From Nitrospira sp. (GTDB taxonomy: Bacteria > Nitrospirota > Nitrospiria > Nitrospirales > Nitrospiraceae), in assembly GCA_022226935.1 (NCBI GenBank), contig CP092081.1, forward strand, positions 1,102,734-1,166,733: a stretch of 64,000 nucleotides of DNA, written 5' to 3'. Of this stretch, positions 1 through 9,439 are shown one piece after another; within the stretch, counting starts at the first letter, position 1, and the number at the start of each line of letters is the position of its first letter. A model generated the notes under the pieces. The model did not search any database. It saw only the letters and a program-made list of their open reading frames with translations, and was not told the DNA's origin. The position numbers and the translations under genes were made by a program.

Positions 1-1
1 C

Positions 2-631
2 CAGGCCGCAGGCGTCGTGCCGGCTGGCGCCATCGTCGAAAAAGAATTGGTCGTGGATATCGACCAATGGGATACCGTGTCGGTGCTCTTGCGGCATCCG
101 GATTTCACCACTGCCATTCGCACGGCCGAAGCCATCGACGGCACGTTCGGAAAGGGTACCGCGGTTCCGGTCAATGCAGGCCTCGTCAAAACGACGCTGC
201 CGTCAACCTTCCAGGGGCGGGTCGTGGAGTACATCGCGACGATGGAAGGCCTGGATGTGAGTGTGGATGTGGCGGCCAAGGTGGTGGTGAACGAACGCAC
301 CGGCACCGTGGTGCTGGGAGAACATGTCCGCCTCTCCACCTGCGCCATTTCGCATGGCAACCTCACCATTTCCGTGAAAAACACGCTCAATGTGTCGCAA
401 CCGCCGGCTCCGGTGATCGGCTCTACCCAGGGCCAAACGACGGTTACCCCGGATGTGCAGACCGATGTGGCTGAGGAGCAGTCCCGGCTGATTGTCGTCG
501 ATCAAACCGTCACGCTTGGAGAAGTGGTTCGGGCGCTTAACGCCGTCGGCGTGACACCGCGAGATCTGGTCGCGATTTTGTCGGCCCTCCGTGCGGCCGG
601 AGCACTTCAAGCCAATCTTGAGATTGTATAG
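2..631 (+). CDS. flgI: Flagellar P-ring protein FlgI (3' part)
   Basis: C-terminal ~209 residues of FlgI; the 5' end is outside the window and the frame is open from base 2. The visible start (VVPAGAIVEKE) and the end (DLVAILSALRAAGALQA) are characteristic of FlgI. FlgI is exported to the periplasm and forms the ring around the rod in the peptidoglycan layer, so its presence implies a diderm envelope. It is followed after 17 bases by flgJ, the usual order. The GTG at 17 is internal, not a real start. Confidence 0.95.
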   Translation, partial: QAAGVVPAGAIVEKELVVDIDQWDTVSVLLRHPDFTTAIRTAEAIDGTFGKGTAVPVNAGLVKTTLPSTFQGRVVEYIATMEGLDVSVDVAAKVVVNERTGTVVLGEHVRLSTCAISHGNLTISVKNTLNVSQPPAPVIGSTQGQTTVTPDVQTDVAEEQSRLIVVDQTVTLGEVVRALNAVGVTPRDLVAILSALRAAGALQANLEIV

Positions 632-648
632 GGAAGAGTCAGGTAATT

Positions 649-972
649 ATGGACATTAAGAATCTATTGAGCGGGCAACTCGATCTGGCGCAGATGAATG
701 CGACTCAACCCGCCGGCCTGGAGCGGGTTCAGGGTCAGGCAGGACAGAAATCCACTGAAGCGATGCATAAAGCCGGGCAGGAATTCGAAGCATACTTTAT
801 TTCCTATCTAATTGGAAAAATGAGAGAAACTATTCCAAAAGGCCTGTTGGACAGGAAGGCCGAGCAAGTCTGGTACTCCTTTTACGATCAGGAAATTGCC
901 AAGCTGGCGACACAGGCGGGGGGGATCGGCCTCACGGCCTTTGTGGATGCCTACGTCGAAAAAAACAAATAA
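649..972 (+). CDS. flgJ: FlgJ-type rod-binding protein, muramidase domain absent
   Basis: 107 residues covering only the N-terminal rod-binding domain of FlgJ (FEAYFISYLIGKMRETIPKG, then WYSFYDQEIAKLATQAGGIG). The C-terminal glucosaminidase domain of the enterobacterial protein (about 310 residues) is missing, as in many non-enteric bacteria, so another enzyme must open the peptidoglycan. It caps and assembles the growing rod in the periplasm. It lies between flgI and flgM; a sigma-28-type promoter follows it. Confidence 0.9.
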   Translation: MDIKNLLSGQLDLAQMNATQPAGLERVQGQAGQKSTEAMHKAGQEFEAYFISYLIGKMRETIPKGLLDRKAEQVWYSFYDQEIAKLATQAGGIGLTAFVDAYVEKNK

Positions 973-987
973 ATCGACCGTTTCTCC

Positions 988-1015
988 TAAAGTTCCCGCC
1001 CGATCCCGCCGATAG
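988..1015 (+). promoter_or_regulatory. Sigma-28 (FliA)-type promoter for flgM-flgN-flgK-flgL
   Basis: TAAAGTTC (988-995), 12 bases, GCCGATAG (1008-1015). Both blocks nearly match the FliA consensus TAAAGTTT / GCCGATAA. The predicted transcript starts near 1022, about 50 bases before flgM. Confidence 0.8.
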
Positions 1016-1072
1016 AGTACTCGATTAGGGGAAAGTCTACGGAACACCCTGCGAAGGGGAGGAGAAGCAGTC

Positions 1073-1378
1073 ATGGAGATCTCAAACAATGGCCGGGCCG
1101 CAGATCTCGCGAAAATTCTCTTAGGCGTTCAGGAGACCGACCGGACACAGAACAAGAAACACGCATCCCAGACCACGCAGTCGCAAGACCGCGTGCAGAT
1201 TTCGGAGCGGGCCAAGGAACTCCAACGTCTGAGGGCGGCGGCGGAACAGCCGGATCACGAGCGTGACGCCAGAGTCGGCCAGATTCAGCAGTCCGTCGAA
1301 GGGGGCACCTACAACGTCGACGGCAAAAAGGTTGCGGATGCCATCATTCGTAACGTGTTGACGGACGCGGTTCTGTAA
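1073..1378 (+). CDS. flgM: Anti-sigma-28 factor FlgM
   Basis: 101 residues, the usual FlgM length. The C-terminal half (DRVQISERAKELQRLRAAA, then VGQIQQSVEGGTYNVDGKKV, then VADAIIRNVL) matches the FlgM sigma-binding region. FlgM holds sigma-28 inactive until the hook is complete and is then exported. GGGGAGGAG just before the ATG supports the start. It heads its own sigma-28-type promoter and a flgN-flgK-flgL operon, giving a feedback loop. Confidence 0.92.
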   Translation: MEISNNGRAADLAKILLGVQETDRTQNKKHASQTTQSQDRVQISERAKELQRLRAAAEQPDHERDARVGQIQQSVEGGTYNVDGKKVADAIIRNVLTDAVL

Positions 1379-1453
1379 CGAGTCGCTTCACCGGCTCGAC
1401 CCTTCGCTCGCTGTCCTCGTAGGCCGGAATGTTACTGTCGAGGAGGAAGCACG

Positions 1454-1897
1454 GTGTCGACCCTCTCGCAACATACTCCCACTGAATCAGACCTGCTCGT
1501 GCGGGGCATGCTCGACAAAATGCTCGCGTTCCAGTCCTTGCTTTTGGAGGAACAGGAGGCGATCCGGTCCTTGTCGTTCGGCCAATTCACTTCCGTCACG
1601 ACGCGAAAAACTCAACTTCTGGATGAGATTCGAGACTTGGAGCAACAGCGGCGTCATCGAACCTCGACCGAACGACCTCAACCGGCGGCGCGTACCTCGA
1701 TGGAAGCCAAATTGCTCACGGCCATCGGCGAGACTGACCGCTTGAATCGATTCAACGCCACACTCATTGGGCAGTCCCTTGAATTCTTGCATGGCGCGCT
1801 CAAGCGCTGGCAACGGTCTCCTGAATCTGCAGCACTCTATTCATCGTCCGGCACCGCGGTGGCGGACGGCGCCGGCCTGGTGAGAGCCAAAGGATAA
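1454..1897 (+). CDS. flgN: FlgN-like export chaperone for FlgK/FlgL
   Basis: 147 residues, helical throughout, as in FlgN, which escorts the hook-junction proteins FlgK and FlgL to the export gate. Sequence identity to the family is modest (LLEEQEAIRSLSFGQF, TRKTQLLDEIRDLEQQ), but the position directly between flgM and flgK is classic. The GTG start is chosen because AGGAGG lies at 1441-1446, seven bases upstream. The product is cytoplasmic. Confidence 0.82.
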   Translation: MSTLSQHTPTESDLLVRGMLDKMLAFQSLLLEEQEAIRSLSFGQFTSVTTRKTQLLDEIRDLEQQRRHRTSTERPQPAARTSMEAKLLTAIGETDRLNRFNATLIGQSLEFLHGALKRWQRSPESAALYSSSGTAVADGAGLVRAKG

Positions 1898-1908
1898 CGA
1901 GTGGTCGT

Positions 1909-3303
1909 ATGTCAGGACTGAACGGATTATTCGGCATGGGTTCCAATGCGCTGGCCAGCTTTCAGCGCGCGATGTCGGTCACCGGGCAAAATATCGCTAA
2001 TGTCAGCACCCCTGGCTATTCGCGCCAGGAGGCGATCCTCACCCCGACCCTTCCCGAAAACGGACGCCCCGGCCAGATCGGGACCGGCGTCCAGGTCTCG
2101 GAAATCCGCCGTTCCGTCGACAGCTTTGTCGAACAACAACTCTTGAACTCCAATGAGCGCATAGGGCAATTCGACGCATCACAAAAGGCACTCTCGCAGA
2201 TTCAAATTCTCTTTAACGATGCAAACGACCAGGGCATCGCGGCAGGCATCAATGAGTTCTTCAAGGCCTGGCAGGATGTAGCGACCAATCCGGCCGACCT
2301 GACCGCACGCACGGTGCTTCTGACCAAAGCAGACGGTTTGACGAAACAGTTGAACCAGGCGTCATCGCAACTGTCGGCGCAACGGATCTCACTCGATGGC
2401 CAAATTGGAAGCGGCATCAACGACATCAATGCGCTGGCGAGCAAGATCGCCGACCTGAACGCTCAGATCAAGCTGACCGAAGTGGGCGGGCAGCAGGCGA
2501 ATGATCTGCGAGACCAACGCGGCCGGTTCCTGAACGACCTCGCCGGCCTGGTGGATATTTCTTCGATCGAAGACGGAAGCGGGCAGGTCACCGTGTTTGT
2601 CGGAGTGGGCCAGGTCCTCGTGACGGAACAGACGGCGTTCAAACTGACGGGCGTTCCCGATGCGACCAACGGCGGATTACTCGACGTGCGGTATGACGGC
2701 GGGACCGGCCCCAACACAGATATTACTTCATCGATCAGCGGCGGCCGCCTCAAGGGACTGCTCGATGCTCGGGATACCACCGCGGTAGGGCTACAAACCT
2801 CTCTTGACACCCTCACGTCGCAACTGGTGTCGCAAGTGAATACTCAGCATCGGCTGGGGTATGGATTGGATGGATCCACGACGCAGGACTTCTTCACGGC
2901 ATCGGGGACCACAGCCGGCACCATCAGTATGGCGTTGACGGATCGGCAGAAAATCGCCGCCTCATCGACAGCCGCCGGCGTGCCGGGCAACAACGTGAAT
3001 GCCCTCGCCCTGGCAAACTTGCAAACAGCGTCCGTCGCTGGCCTGGGAAATACGACGTTTCAAAGCTACTACGGCGCAATGGCGGGAAGCTTCGGCGCCA
3101 CCCTTCAAGGGGCCACCCGGGACCTGCAAGGGCAGGAGATTCTGCACGATCAACTGCTGGCCCACCGGGCGGAAGTCTCCGGCGTCTCAATGGACGAAGA
3201 ATTAATCAATTTGTTGAAGTATCAGCGGGCCTTTCAGGCCGCGTCGAAGCTGATCACCACCAGCGACGAAATGTTGCAGACCATCTTGTCGTTGAAGCGG
3301 TAA
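1909..3303 (+). CDS. flgK: Flagellar hook-associated protein 1, FlgK
   Basis: 464 residues. The N-terminus (LNGLFGMGSNALASFQRAMS, then VTGQNIANVSTPGYSRQEA) and the C-terminus (SMDEELINLLKYQRAFQAAS, then MLQTILSLKR) are the conserved FlgK terminal helices that form the junction coiled coil. It is exported by the flagellar type III system and forms the first junction ring between hook and filament. It is 11 bases after flgN and in one transcription unit with flgM, flgN and flgL. Confidence 0.96.
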   Translation: MSGLNGLFGMGSNALASFQRAMSVTGQNIANVSTPGYSRQEAILTPTLPENGRPGQIGTGVQVSEIRRSVDSFVEQQLLNSNERIGQFDASQKALSQIQILFNDANDQGIAAGINEFFKAWQDVATNPADLTARTVLLTKADGLTKQLNQASSQLSAQRISLDGQIGSGINDINALASKIADLNAQIKLTEVGGQQANDLRDQRGRFLNDLAGLVDISSIEDGSGQVTVFVGVGQVLVTEQTAFKLTGVPDATNGGLLDVRYDGGTGPNTDITSSISGGRLKGLLDARDTTAVGLQTSLDTLTSQLVSQVNTQHRLGYGLDGSTTQDFFTASGTTAGTISMALTDRQKIAASSTAAGVPGNNVNALALANLQTASVAGLGNTTFQSYYGAMAGSFGATLQGATRDLQGQEILHDQLLAHRAEVSGVSMDEELINLLKYQRAFQAASKLITTSDEMLQTILSLKR

Positions 3304-3335
3304 CCGCCTCGTTACTTTTACCGGGAGCAGGTCTT

Positions 3336-4226
3336 ATGAGAGTCGCCGACCAACAGATGTACAACACGCTGCTCGGTAATCTCCAGCGGTCCCGATTGCA
3401 AATGCTGACCGCGCAAGAACAGGTCTCCAGTCAAAGACGGGTCTCGACTCCCGAAGACGATCCGAGTTCCTATGGCCAGATCGTTCTCGACAAATCCGCC
3501 CTGTCCCAAACCAAGCAATGGATTCGCAACATTGATTTCGGGACTTCAAGGGTCAACGCGGCGGACCAGGCGCTAGGGCAGGTCCAAACCGTCATCACAC
3601 GCGTCCGTGAATTGACCATTCAAGCCAGCAGCGATACGACCTCCGCGGAAGGCCGCCAGTCGATCGCCAAGGAAGTCCGCCAACTCCAACGGCAACTGGT
3701 CCAACTGGGAAATACGGAGGTGGCGGGGCAAGCGGTGTTCGGGGGGACAAAAACCAATGTGACCCCCTACGTCATCACGACGGGCGATACGGTGACCTAT
3801 CAAGGTAATACTGAAACCCAGTCGATCGCGGTGGGCGAAAATCAGACCGTACAAATTCTGGTTCCCGGGAGCAGCATTTTTACCGGCGGGACCACGAATA
3901 TGTTCGATTCACTCCGGGATTTGCTCGCGGCGCTCGAAAGCAACAATCGCGCGGGTATTCAAACCGGAATCGGCAATCTTGACCTGGCAACGGCGCAGAT
4001 CAGCGATGCACAGGGAACAGTCGGGGCGCTGGCCAACCGGTTACAAGTCACCCACGACGCGTTGGATACGGCGACTCTGACCATTTCCAAGGCCATCTCC
4101 GACAATCAGGATGCCGACCTGGCCACGGCTATCAGCCAGTTGAGCCTTCAACAGGTTGCCGTGCAAGCCGCCAGCCAGACATTCAGTAAGATTTTCGACG
4201 CTTCTTTACTCAACTATCTACCGTAA
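3336..4226 (+). CDS. flgL: Flagellar hook-associated protein 3, FlgL
   Basis: 296 residues with flagellin-like ends: MRVADQQMYNTLLGNLQRSR and a C-terminal helix (LQQVAVQAASQTFSKIF, then LLNYLP). FlgL forms the second hook-filament junction ring. GGGAGCAGG precedes the ATG. It is the last gene of the flgM-flgN-flgK-flgL run; csrA behind it has its own promoter. Confidence 0.95.
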   Translation: MRVADQQMYNTLLGNLQRSRLQMLTAQEQVSSQRRVSTPEDDPSSYGQIVLDKSALSQTKQWIRNIDFGTSRVNAADQALGQVQTVITRVRELTIQASSDTTSAEGRQSIAKEVRQLQRQLVQLGNTEVAGQAVFGGTKTNVTPYVITTGDTVTYQGNTETQSIAVGENQTVQILVPGSSIFTGGTTNMFDSLRDLLAALESNNRAGIQTGIGNLDLATAQISDAQGTVGALANRLQVTHDALDTATLTISKAISDNQDADLATAISQLSLQQVAVQAASQTFSKIFDASLLNYLP

Positions 4227-4233
4227 CCGGCGC

Positions 4234-4261
4234 TCAAGTTCATTCTCACCAGAACCGATAT
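4234..4261 (+). promoter_or_regulatory. Sigma-28-type promoter for csrA-fliW
   Basis: TCAAGTTC (4234-4241), 12 bases, ACCGATAT (4254-4261). The predicted start is near 4268, about 33 bases before csrA. Same architecture as the flgM and fliC promoters. Confidence 0.72.
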
Positions 4262-4300
4262 ACCCCATGTACCTGTATTCACACGCCAAGGAAGGCTTGT

Positions 4301-4546
4301 ATGCTGGTCTTAACTCGACGTCGGGGAGAAGGCGTCACCATCGGGCCCGATGTGCGCATTGTGGTGCTCGGCATCAAAGGCGGGCAGGTCAGACTGGGAA
4401 TCGAAGCGCCGCCCACTGTGCAAGTGCATCGCGATGAAGTGCACGCGAGGATTCAAGACGAGAATCGCATTGCCGCAGGGCCCGGAGTCATCCCTCTGGA
4501 AGCCTTTCGTCAACTGTCCAATAAAACGGGGCGCCGAGGGAGCTGA
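4301..4546 (+). CDS. csrA: Translational regulator CsrA
   Basis: 81 residues beginning MLVLTRRRGEGVTIGPDVRI, the signature CsrA beta-strand, followed by VLGIKGGQVRLGIEAP and VHRDEV. The C-terminal tail is longer than in the 61-residue E. coli protein, common where FliW is present. CsrA dimers bind GGA motifs in mRNA leaders and usually block translation; flagellin mRNA is the classic target. AAGGAAGG (4288-4295) is the ribosome site. fliW follows after 9 bases, pairing the regulator with its protein antagonist. Confidence 0.95.
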   Translation: MLVLTRRRGEGVTIGPDVRIVVLGIKGGQVRLGIEAPPTVQVHRDEVHARIQDENRIAAGPGVIPLEAFRQLSNKTGRRGS

Positions 4547-4555
4547 GAACCATCC

Positions 4556-5035
4556 ATGAAGTGTCAGTCGACCAGATTTGGGACCTTCGAGGTGAACGAC
4601 GACACGCTGTTGGTGTTTCCGTCCGGCATCCTGGGATTTCCCGACTGGACCAAATACGTCATGCTCGACCATGATACGGATGCGCCGTTCAAGTGGTTGC
4701 AATGCGTCGAGGAACCTCAACTGGCTTTCGTCATTCTCGATCCGGCACTCTTCAAACCCGACTACCAGATCACCATCACCACAGACGCGCTGATCGAAAT
4801 CCAGAAGCAGGACAACGACGAATTATCCGTCGTGACGATTCTCACGATTCCCTCCGATGATCCGACCGGGGTGACGGCTAATCTGCGTGGCCCGCTGGTC
4901 ATGAACCACCGCACCAGGCTGTGCAAGCAATTGGTGTTGCCCGAAGATTTACCGACCCGCTATCCGCTCTTTGCCGCTGCCTCCGCGGCGACCAGTCAGC
5001 CGCCGTCCCAGTCTCTGCAAGCTTCAGCCCGTTAA
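4556..5035 (+). CDS. fliW: Flagellar assembly factor FliW
   Basis: 159 residues. The opening (TRFGTFEVNDDTLLVFPSGI, LGFPDWTKYVML) and PFKWLQCVEEPQLAFVILDP are typical FliW. FliW binds CsrA and separately binds flagellin, so free flagellin releases CsrA to repress further flagellin synthesis. The end (after NHRTRLCKQLVL) is Ala/Ser-rich and less conserved. It is convergent with the hybrid kinase gene; the 103-base gap holds only short palindromes, no clear terminator. Confidence 0.94.
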   Translation: MKCQSTRFGTFEVNDDTLLVFPSGILGFPDWTKYVMLDHDTDAPFKWLQCVEEPQLAFVILDPALFKPDYQITITTDALIEIQKQDNDELSVVTILTIPSDDPTGVTANLRGPLVMNHRTRLCKQLVLPEDLPTRYPLFAAASAATSQPPSQSLQASAR

Positions 5036-5138
5036 GCCGCGGTCTGTCAGACCTCCTGCAGGCCTCGTCAAGTCTTCTTCATCGATAGAATCGTCGACGA
5101 TGCAGTCGCGCTGTGGGGTCTCGCGCGTACAGGAAGGA

Positions 5139-7979
5139 TCACTGCGGATCGGTAGGATTGATCTGGCGGGATAAGACGGCCACTAATTCCTGGACGGTGC
5201 GGTCCAAGCGGACAAGGAGGCCGGGGGCTTCGGTGAGGGTTCCCAGGCGTCCGGACGCTTCCAGCTGGCTTGCCAACAACACGACATCTGGTGCGCATAG
5301 ATTTCCCGCCGTGCCTTTGAGACTGTGAGCGGCCCGCTCGAGCGCCGCGGCATCAGCCTGGCCTATGGCCGACTCGATCTCTGTCATCATGATCCCGTGG
5401 CGGTCCAGGAAGAGCCGGATCAGTTGATCGAACAGTTCGGCATCTCCGCCGATGTTTGCCAGCATGGCGCCCGCGTCGAACACTCGCGCGTCTGTCTTGC
5501 TCAAGTCGCGGGCAGGGGCGGGGGGCGGCACATCAACGGCAGTCTTCGTCGGAGCCCATCGCTGCAAGATGATGCCGAGATCATCCGTCTTTACCGGCTT
5601 GGTGACATAGTCATCCATACCGGCGGCCTTGCATCGTTCACGATCGCCAGGCAACGCGTTGGCGGTTAAGGCAATGATCGGAATGTGTGCGCGCGTCCGG
5701 GACGCATCCGGTCGCTCCTCCTGCGCGCGAATGAGCCTCGTGGCTTCGTACCCGTCCATCGTCGGCATCTGGCAATCCATGATGATGGCCGCATAGGATT
5801 CCCGTTCGAAGGCCGTGACTGCTTCCTGGCCATTCGAGACCACGTCCGGTTGATATCCGAGGCGGTCCAGCATGCGAACGGCCAGCTTCTGATTGACCAC
5901 GTTATCTTCGGCCACCAGAATTCGCGGGCGCGGAGACTGTTCGGCCAAGGTGTGACGCGTGATGAGCGTCGGCGAGATCGGTTGCCCTTTGCCGGTCCCC
6001 ACCGCTGCGGTCGGCGCTTTGTGCTGCAATCCGAACACCACGCGAAGACACCCTTGCAGCTGATCATGGCGGACCGGTTTCGTCAGGTACGCCGTGAATC
6101 CGGCGCGGCGCGCCCGTTCCGCATGCCCGGGCTGAATCAGCGACGTCAAGACCACCAATCGAACTCCCGCGCCATGTTGGTGAGCCCGGATATCCTGGGC
6201 CAATTGGAGCCCATCCTTGCCGGGCATCAGCATATCCAGCACGGCCGCATCATAGGGTTCGCCCTTTGCCGCCGCCTCCTCCAGCATGTCCATCGCTTCA
6301 GTGGCATTCCGTGCCTGCCCGTCGTGCATGCCCCATCCCGAGACCAGATGATGGAGAATCGTTCGATTCGACTCATTGTCGTCGACGATAAGAATGCGGC
6401 GACCGCTCAACTCAGCCGAAGGGACGATGGCAGGGGAACACACCGCTTGTTTCTGGAAAAGGGCCGTACACCAGAAGGTGGTCCCTTCGCCAGACTTGCT
6501 GCGGAGTCCGACGGTACCGCCCATCAACTCCACCAATTGTTTGGAGATGGCCAGTCCCAGCCCGGTGCCGCCGTATTTGCGTGTCGTAGAACTGTCGGCC
6601 TGGGTAAACGCCTGAAACAGGCGTCTCTGCACTTCTTCGCTGATGCCGATGCCGGAGTCCGTCACTTCAAACTTGATCAACACCCCGGCCGGCGTGTCGC
6701 TCTCCAGGAACGCCTGCAGCGTCACCTCTCCCTGTTCGGTGAACTTGACCGCGTTTCCAACGAAGTTGGTCAACACTTGCCGCAAACGGCCCGGGTCTCC
6801 GCGTAGCGCGTTGGGCACCGCGGCGTGAACCAAGCCGGTAATTTCGAGACCTTTGCGCTGCGCCCGCTCCGCAAACTGTGACAGCACATCTTCAACTGTG
6901 GTGCGCAACTGGAAATCGAGCGTCTCCAACTCCAATTTGCCGGCTTCGATTTTGCTGCATTCCAATACGTCATTGATCAGGGACAGTTGCGCTTCGCCGC
7001 ATTGCTGAATCGTTTGCGTAAACGAGCGTTGCTCCTCGGTGAGCGATGTATCCAGCAACAGGCTGGCCATGCCGATCACCCCATTCATAGGCGTGCGCAA
7101 CTCATGCGTGATCATGGCGAGAAACGACGATTTTGCGCGTGCCGCCGCCTGCGCCTGCTGCAGCGCCTGATCCAATTGGCGGTTGCTCTCTCGAAGATGA
7201 TCGGCGGTGGCGTTCAGCGCGCGATGCGTGGCATGCACCTCACCGAGGTCGATTCCGTAAGCGCGCACGAGTTGATTGCTGGGGACGGGGCACAGCGTCC
7301 AGCTGTAGCAGGCCTCGCCTCTGACCACCTCCTGTGAAGTCAGCGTCCGTCCTTCCAGGAGGCATGTGGCCACAAGGGCGGGAAGATTGTCGGGAAGGAT
7401 ATCCGGTTTCCCGTTCGGGTCATATCCGAATCGGCACAGCACCTCCACCATCGCGGGATTCACATAGAGGATATTGCCGTTCCGGTCGATTTCGACGATC
7501 GGATAAGGGCTTTCTTCGGCCACGGTGGCGAGACGGTCACGATCCTGCTCCAACTCGCATTCCCGTGAAATGTCCCGGAGCGTCAGAAGCGTGGAGACGG
7601 AGGGAATGCCTGAAAGACGCAGTTGCTCCCACTCGATCACGGTGAAAGCCGGCGCCTCAGCCGCATCGCACGCCTGGTCCTCAGCCGACGCCACAGCTTG
7701 ATCGGCCTGGAATTTCAACACCCCGGTTGAATGCAAAGAGTTGTTCAGTTCGAGCGGCTGACCAATGAGATCCGAACAGACTTTCCCGACGCAGTCGGCC
7801 GACGATCGGCGCAGCAGACGGGCGGCGATCCGGTTGGCAAAGACGATGCGGTGATCCGGAGCCAGCAGGCAGAGGCCCAGCGGGATCGCATCCCAGAGCA
7901 GGCCCATCGCGTCAGGCAACGGCGTAAAACCATTAGGTGGTTGGGACTGCTGAGCATGCGAGCGTGACGAACCGTTCAT
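5139..7979 (-). CDS. Hybrid sensor histidine kinase (PAS-PAS-HisKA-HATPase-REC-REC-Hpt)
   Basis: 946 residues, no membrane segment, so probably cytoplasmic. Two PAS-like regions (about 25-110 and 150-245), HisKA with His292 in [15 protein letters not shown], HATPase with DSGIGI and [11 protein letters not shown], a first receiver (Asp582 in [11 protein letters not shown]), a second receiver (Asp735 in [11 protein letters not shown]) and a C-terminal Hpt with His885 in [11 protein letters not shown]. This is an ArcB/BarA-like phosphorelay in one chain. It starts 2 bases after the HD-GYP stop and is probably co-transcribed with it. No dedicated output regulator is adjacent, so the target may be one of the many receivers in this region. 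Confidence 0.93.
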   Translation of the reverse strand: MNGSSRSHAQQSQPPNGFTPLPDAMGLLWDAIPLGLCLLAPDHRIVFANRIAARLLRRSSADCVGKVCSDLIGQPLELNNSLHSTGVLKFQADQAVASAEDQACDAAEAPAFTVIEWEQLRLSGIPSVSTLLTLRDISRECELEQDRDRLATVAEESPYPIVEIDRNGNILYVNPAMVEVLCRFGYDPNGKPDILPDNLPALVATCLLEGRTLTSQEVVRGEACYSWTLCPVPSNQLVRAYGIDLGEVHATHRALNATADHLRESNRQLDQALQQAQAAARAKSSFLAMITHELRTPMNGVIGMASLLLDTSLTEEQRSFTQTIQQCGEAQLSLINDVLECSKIEAGKLELETLDFQLRTTVEDVLSQFAERAQRKGLEITGLVHAAVPNALRGDPGRLRQVLTNFVGNAVKFTEQGEVTLQAFLESDTPAGVLIKFEVTDSGIGISEEVQRRLFQAFTQADSSTTRKYGGTGLGLAISKQLVELMGGTVGLRSKSGEGTTFWCTALFQKQAVCSPAIVPSAELSGRRILIVDDNESNRTILHHLVSGWGMHDGQARNATEAMDMLEEAAAKGEPYDAAVLDMLMPGKDGLQLAQDIRAHQHGAGVRLVVLTSLIQPGHAERARRAGFTAYLTKPVRHDQLQGCLRVVFGLQHKAPTAAVGTGKGQPISPTLITRHTLAEQSPRPRILVAEDNVVNQKLAVRMLDRLGYQPDVVSNGQEAVTAFERESYAAIIMDCQMPTMDGYEATRLIRAQEERPDASRTRAHIPIIALTANALPGDRERCKAAGMDDYVTKPVKTDDLGIILQRWAPTKTAVDVPPPAPARDLSKTDARVFDAGAMLANIGGDAELFDQLIRLFLDRHGIMMTEIESAIGQADAAALERAAHSLKGTAGNLCAPDVVLLASQLEASGRLGTLTEAPGLLVRLDRTVQELVAVLSRQINPTDPQ

Positions 7980-7981
7980 GC

Positions 7982-9232
7982 TTATGCCCCACCAACGGCG
8001 ACATCAAGGTATTGCGGGAGATCGATCTGTTCCTGCTTCGGATCCAAAGCGCGAAGAATCGTGCGTGCCGGTTGATCGGCCGCCTGGTTCTGAAGATCGC
8101 TCTCAATGGGAGGACTTTGGATCTCTCCATCGGGACCTCTGATGATGCGGATACGCGGACGCAACCGGTCTTCATGATTCAGCCCTATGACGACCGCACA
8201 CTCATTGGTATTGAGCTTGATGAGGCTTCCGAGCGGGTAGACGCCCAACATCTTGATGGCGACTTCGACCAGATTCTTGTCGTATCGGCCTTTGGCCCCC
8301 AGCACAAAGAGTTGGCGGATGGCATCGTGAGGCAAGAGCGGCGCGCGGCCATAGCGGGATGTGACCAGGTCGTCATACGTATCCGCCAGGGCCATCAGTT
8401 GCGCCAACTGCGAAAGAGCACCAGGTTTCACCATCTTCGGGTATCCGGTTCCATCCTGAAATTCATGGTGTTGCGCGATGATGTGGGAGACCGCTTCGGG
8501 CAGCGAGTCGATTTTCGACAACACCGTGGCGGCCAACTGGGGGTGTTGTCGCATCAGAACCTGTTCCTGCTCGGTCAAGGGCGAGGTTTTCCGGTACAAG
8601 TTGCGCGGCAGCCGGACGAATCCGATATCGTGCAGCAGCGCTCCGAGCCCGAGCGACTCCATCTCGCTTTCCGTGCAGCTATTCTCCACGGCCAGAATGA
8701 GCGTCAACACGCACACATCCATGCCATGAGTGGCAAGGGTGCCATCGAAGCGGCGCATCTTATCCAGGCAAAACTGGATCATCATCGCTTCCGGTTGTTC
8801 GATGATCTGCCGCAACAGTTTGCTCACCACGGGTTTGAGTGCCGTGATCTTCGGCGGCTGGCCGGCTTCAATGTCGGTGAACACCCGTTCGATCGCTTCC
8901 ATGGCTTCTCGATAGATCGCCGCCGCTGCCGCGGCATGCGAAGGATGGCCGTTCGAGAGCGCTTCTACGGTGTCAGAAGAGACCGAGGGAGGTTCAGGGA
9001 CCGGAGGCGCGGCTTCCGGGACGGCAACGGAGGCTGCCCCTACATCCAATCCACGATCCGTATCGATGGTGACGATCTGAATGCCGTGCCGTTTGAGTTG
9101 CACGATATCGTCGGGATTGGAGACCAGCCACTTATGGAGCAGAAACGGCGTCCTGTACCAGGGTTGGTCCAAACCCGTGATAAACATGCCGACGGTGAGC
9201 TGATCAATGGGGATAGGTTTCGTCGAAGCCAT
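7982..9232 (-). CDS. HD-GYP domain c-di-GMP phosphodiesterase
   Basis: 416 residues from the ATG at 9232; the open frame extends to a TTG at 9256, but [18 protein letters not shown] is the usual DUF3391-type start. N-terminal DUF3391-like region (1-60), a Pro/Ala linker, then [17 protein letters not shown] (HD at 201-202), [15 protein letters not shown] (HH 255-256, GYP 263-265). Metal-binding and GYP residues are intact, so it should hydrolyse c-di-GMP. Lowering c-di-GMP favours motility, in keeping with its own sigma-28-type promoter and a divergent PilZ gene. Confidence 0.92.
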   Translation of the reverse strand: MASTKPIPIDQLTVGMFITGLDQPWYRTPFLLHKWLVSNPDDIVQLKRHGIQIVTIDTDRGLDVGAASVAVPEAAPPVPEPPSVSSDTVEALSNGHPSHAAAAAAIYREAMEAIERVFTDIEAGQPPKITALKPVVSKLLRQIIEQPEAMMIQFCLDKMRRFDGTLATHGMDVCVLTLILAVENSCTESEMESLGLGALLHDIGFVRLPRNLYRKTSPLTEQEQVLMRQHPQLAATVLSKIDSLPEAVSHIIAQHHEFQDGTGYPKMVKPGALSQLAQLMALADTYDDLVTSRYGRAPLLPHDAIRQLFVLGAKGRYDKNLVEVAIKMLGVYPLGSLIKLNTNECAVVIGLNHEDRLRPRIRIIRGPDGEIQSPPIESDLQNQAADQPARTILRALDPKQEQIDLPQYLDVAVGGA

Positions 9233-9301
9233 GTTAGAGTTATGCCTAATCCTCAAGAGGCCCGCGCTGATTGCGGACAGGATGTGGTTTCTGTCCTGTA
9301 C

Positions 9302-9329
9302 CTATCGGTCGATATGAGACCGGTCTTTA
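9302..9329 (-). promoter_or_regulatory. Sigma-28-type promoter for the HD-GYP/hybrid kinase operon
   Basis: On the minus strand: TAAAGACC (9329-9322), 12 bases, ACCGATAG (9309-9302). The predicted start is near 9295, about 63 bases before the ATG at 9232. It is back to back with the PilZ gene promoter. Confidence 0.72.
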
Positions 9330-9361
9330 CTCAGGGAATATGTCGCGAGGGTGACACAAGC

Positions 9362-9389
9362 TTCAGATTCTGAAGCCATCTGCCGATAG
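9362..9389 (+). promoter_or_regulatory. Sigma-28-type promoter for the YcgR-like PilZ gene
   Basis: TTCAGATT (9362-9369; 5 of 8 consensus bases), 12 bases, GCCGATAG (9382-9389). The -10 block is near-perfect, the -35 weaker. Predicted start near 9396, about 44 bases before the ATG. Confidence 0.55.
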
Positions 9390-9439
9390 GGCTGACAGGG
9401 GGATGTCTATGCCTTGCATGGCCTGCGTGGGGAGACCGC

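Noticed and set aside
5685-6806. 373-codon frame opposite the hybrid kinase
   Set aside because: Shadow of a well-conserved kinase/receiver reading frame; no ribosome site and no recognisable motif.
7937-9373. 478-codon open frame on the plus strand opposite the HD-GYP gene
   Set aside because: It mirrors an intact HD-GYP protein; the translation is rich in Arg/His/Gln/Asp typical of antisense frames in G/C-third-position genes, and it crosses both divergent promoters.
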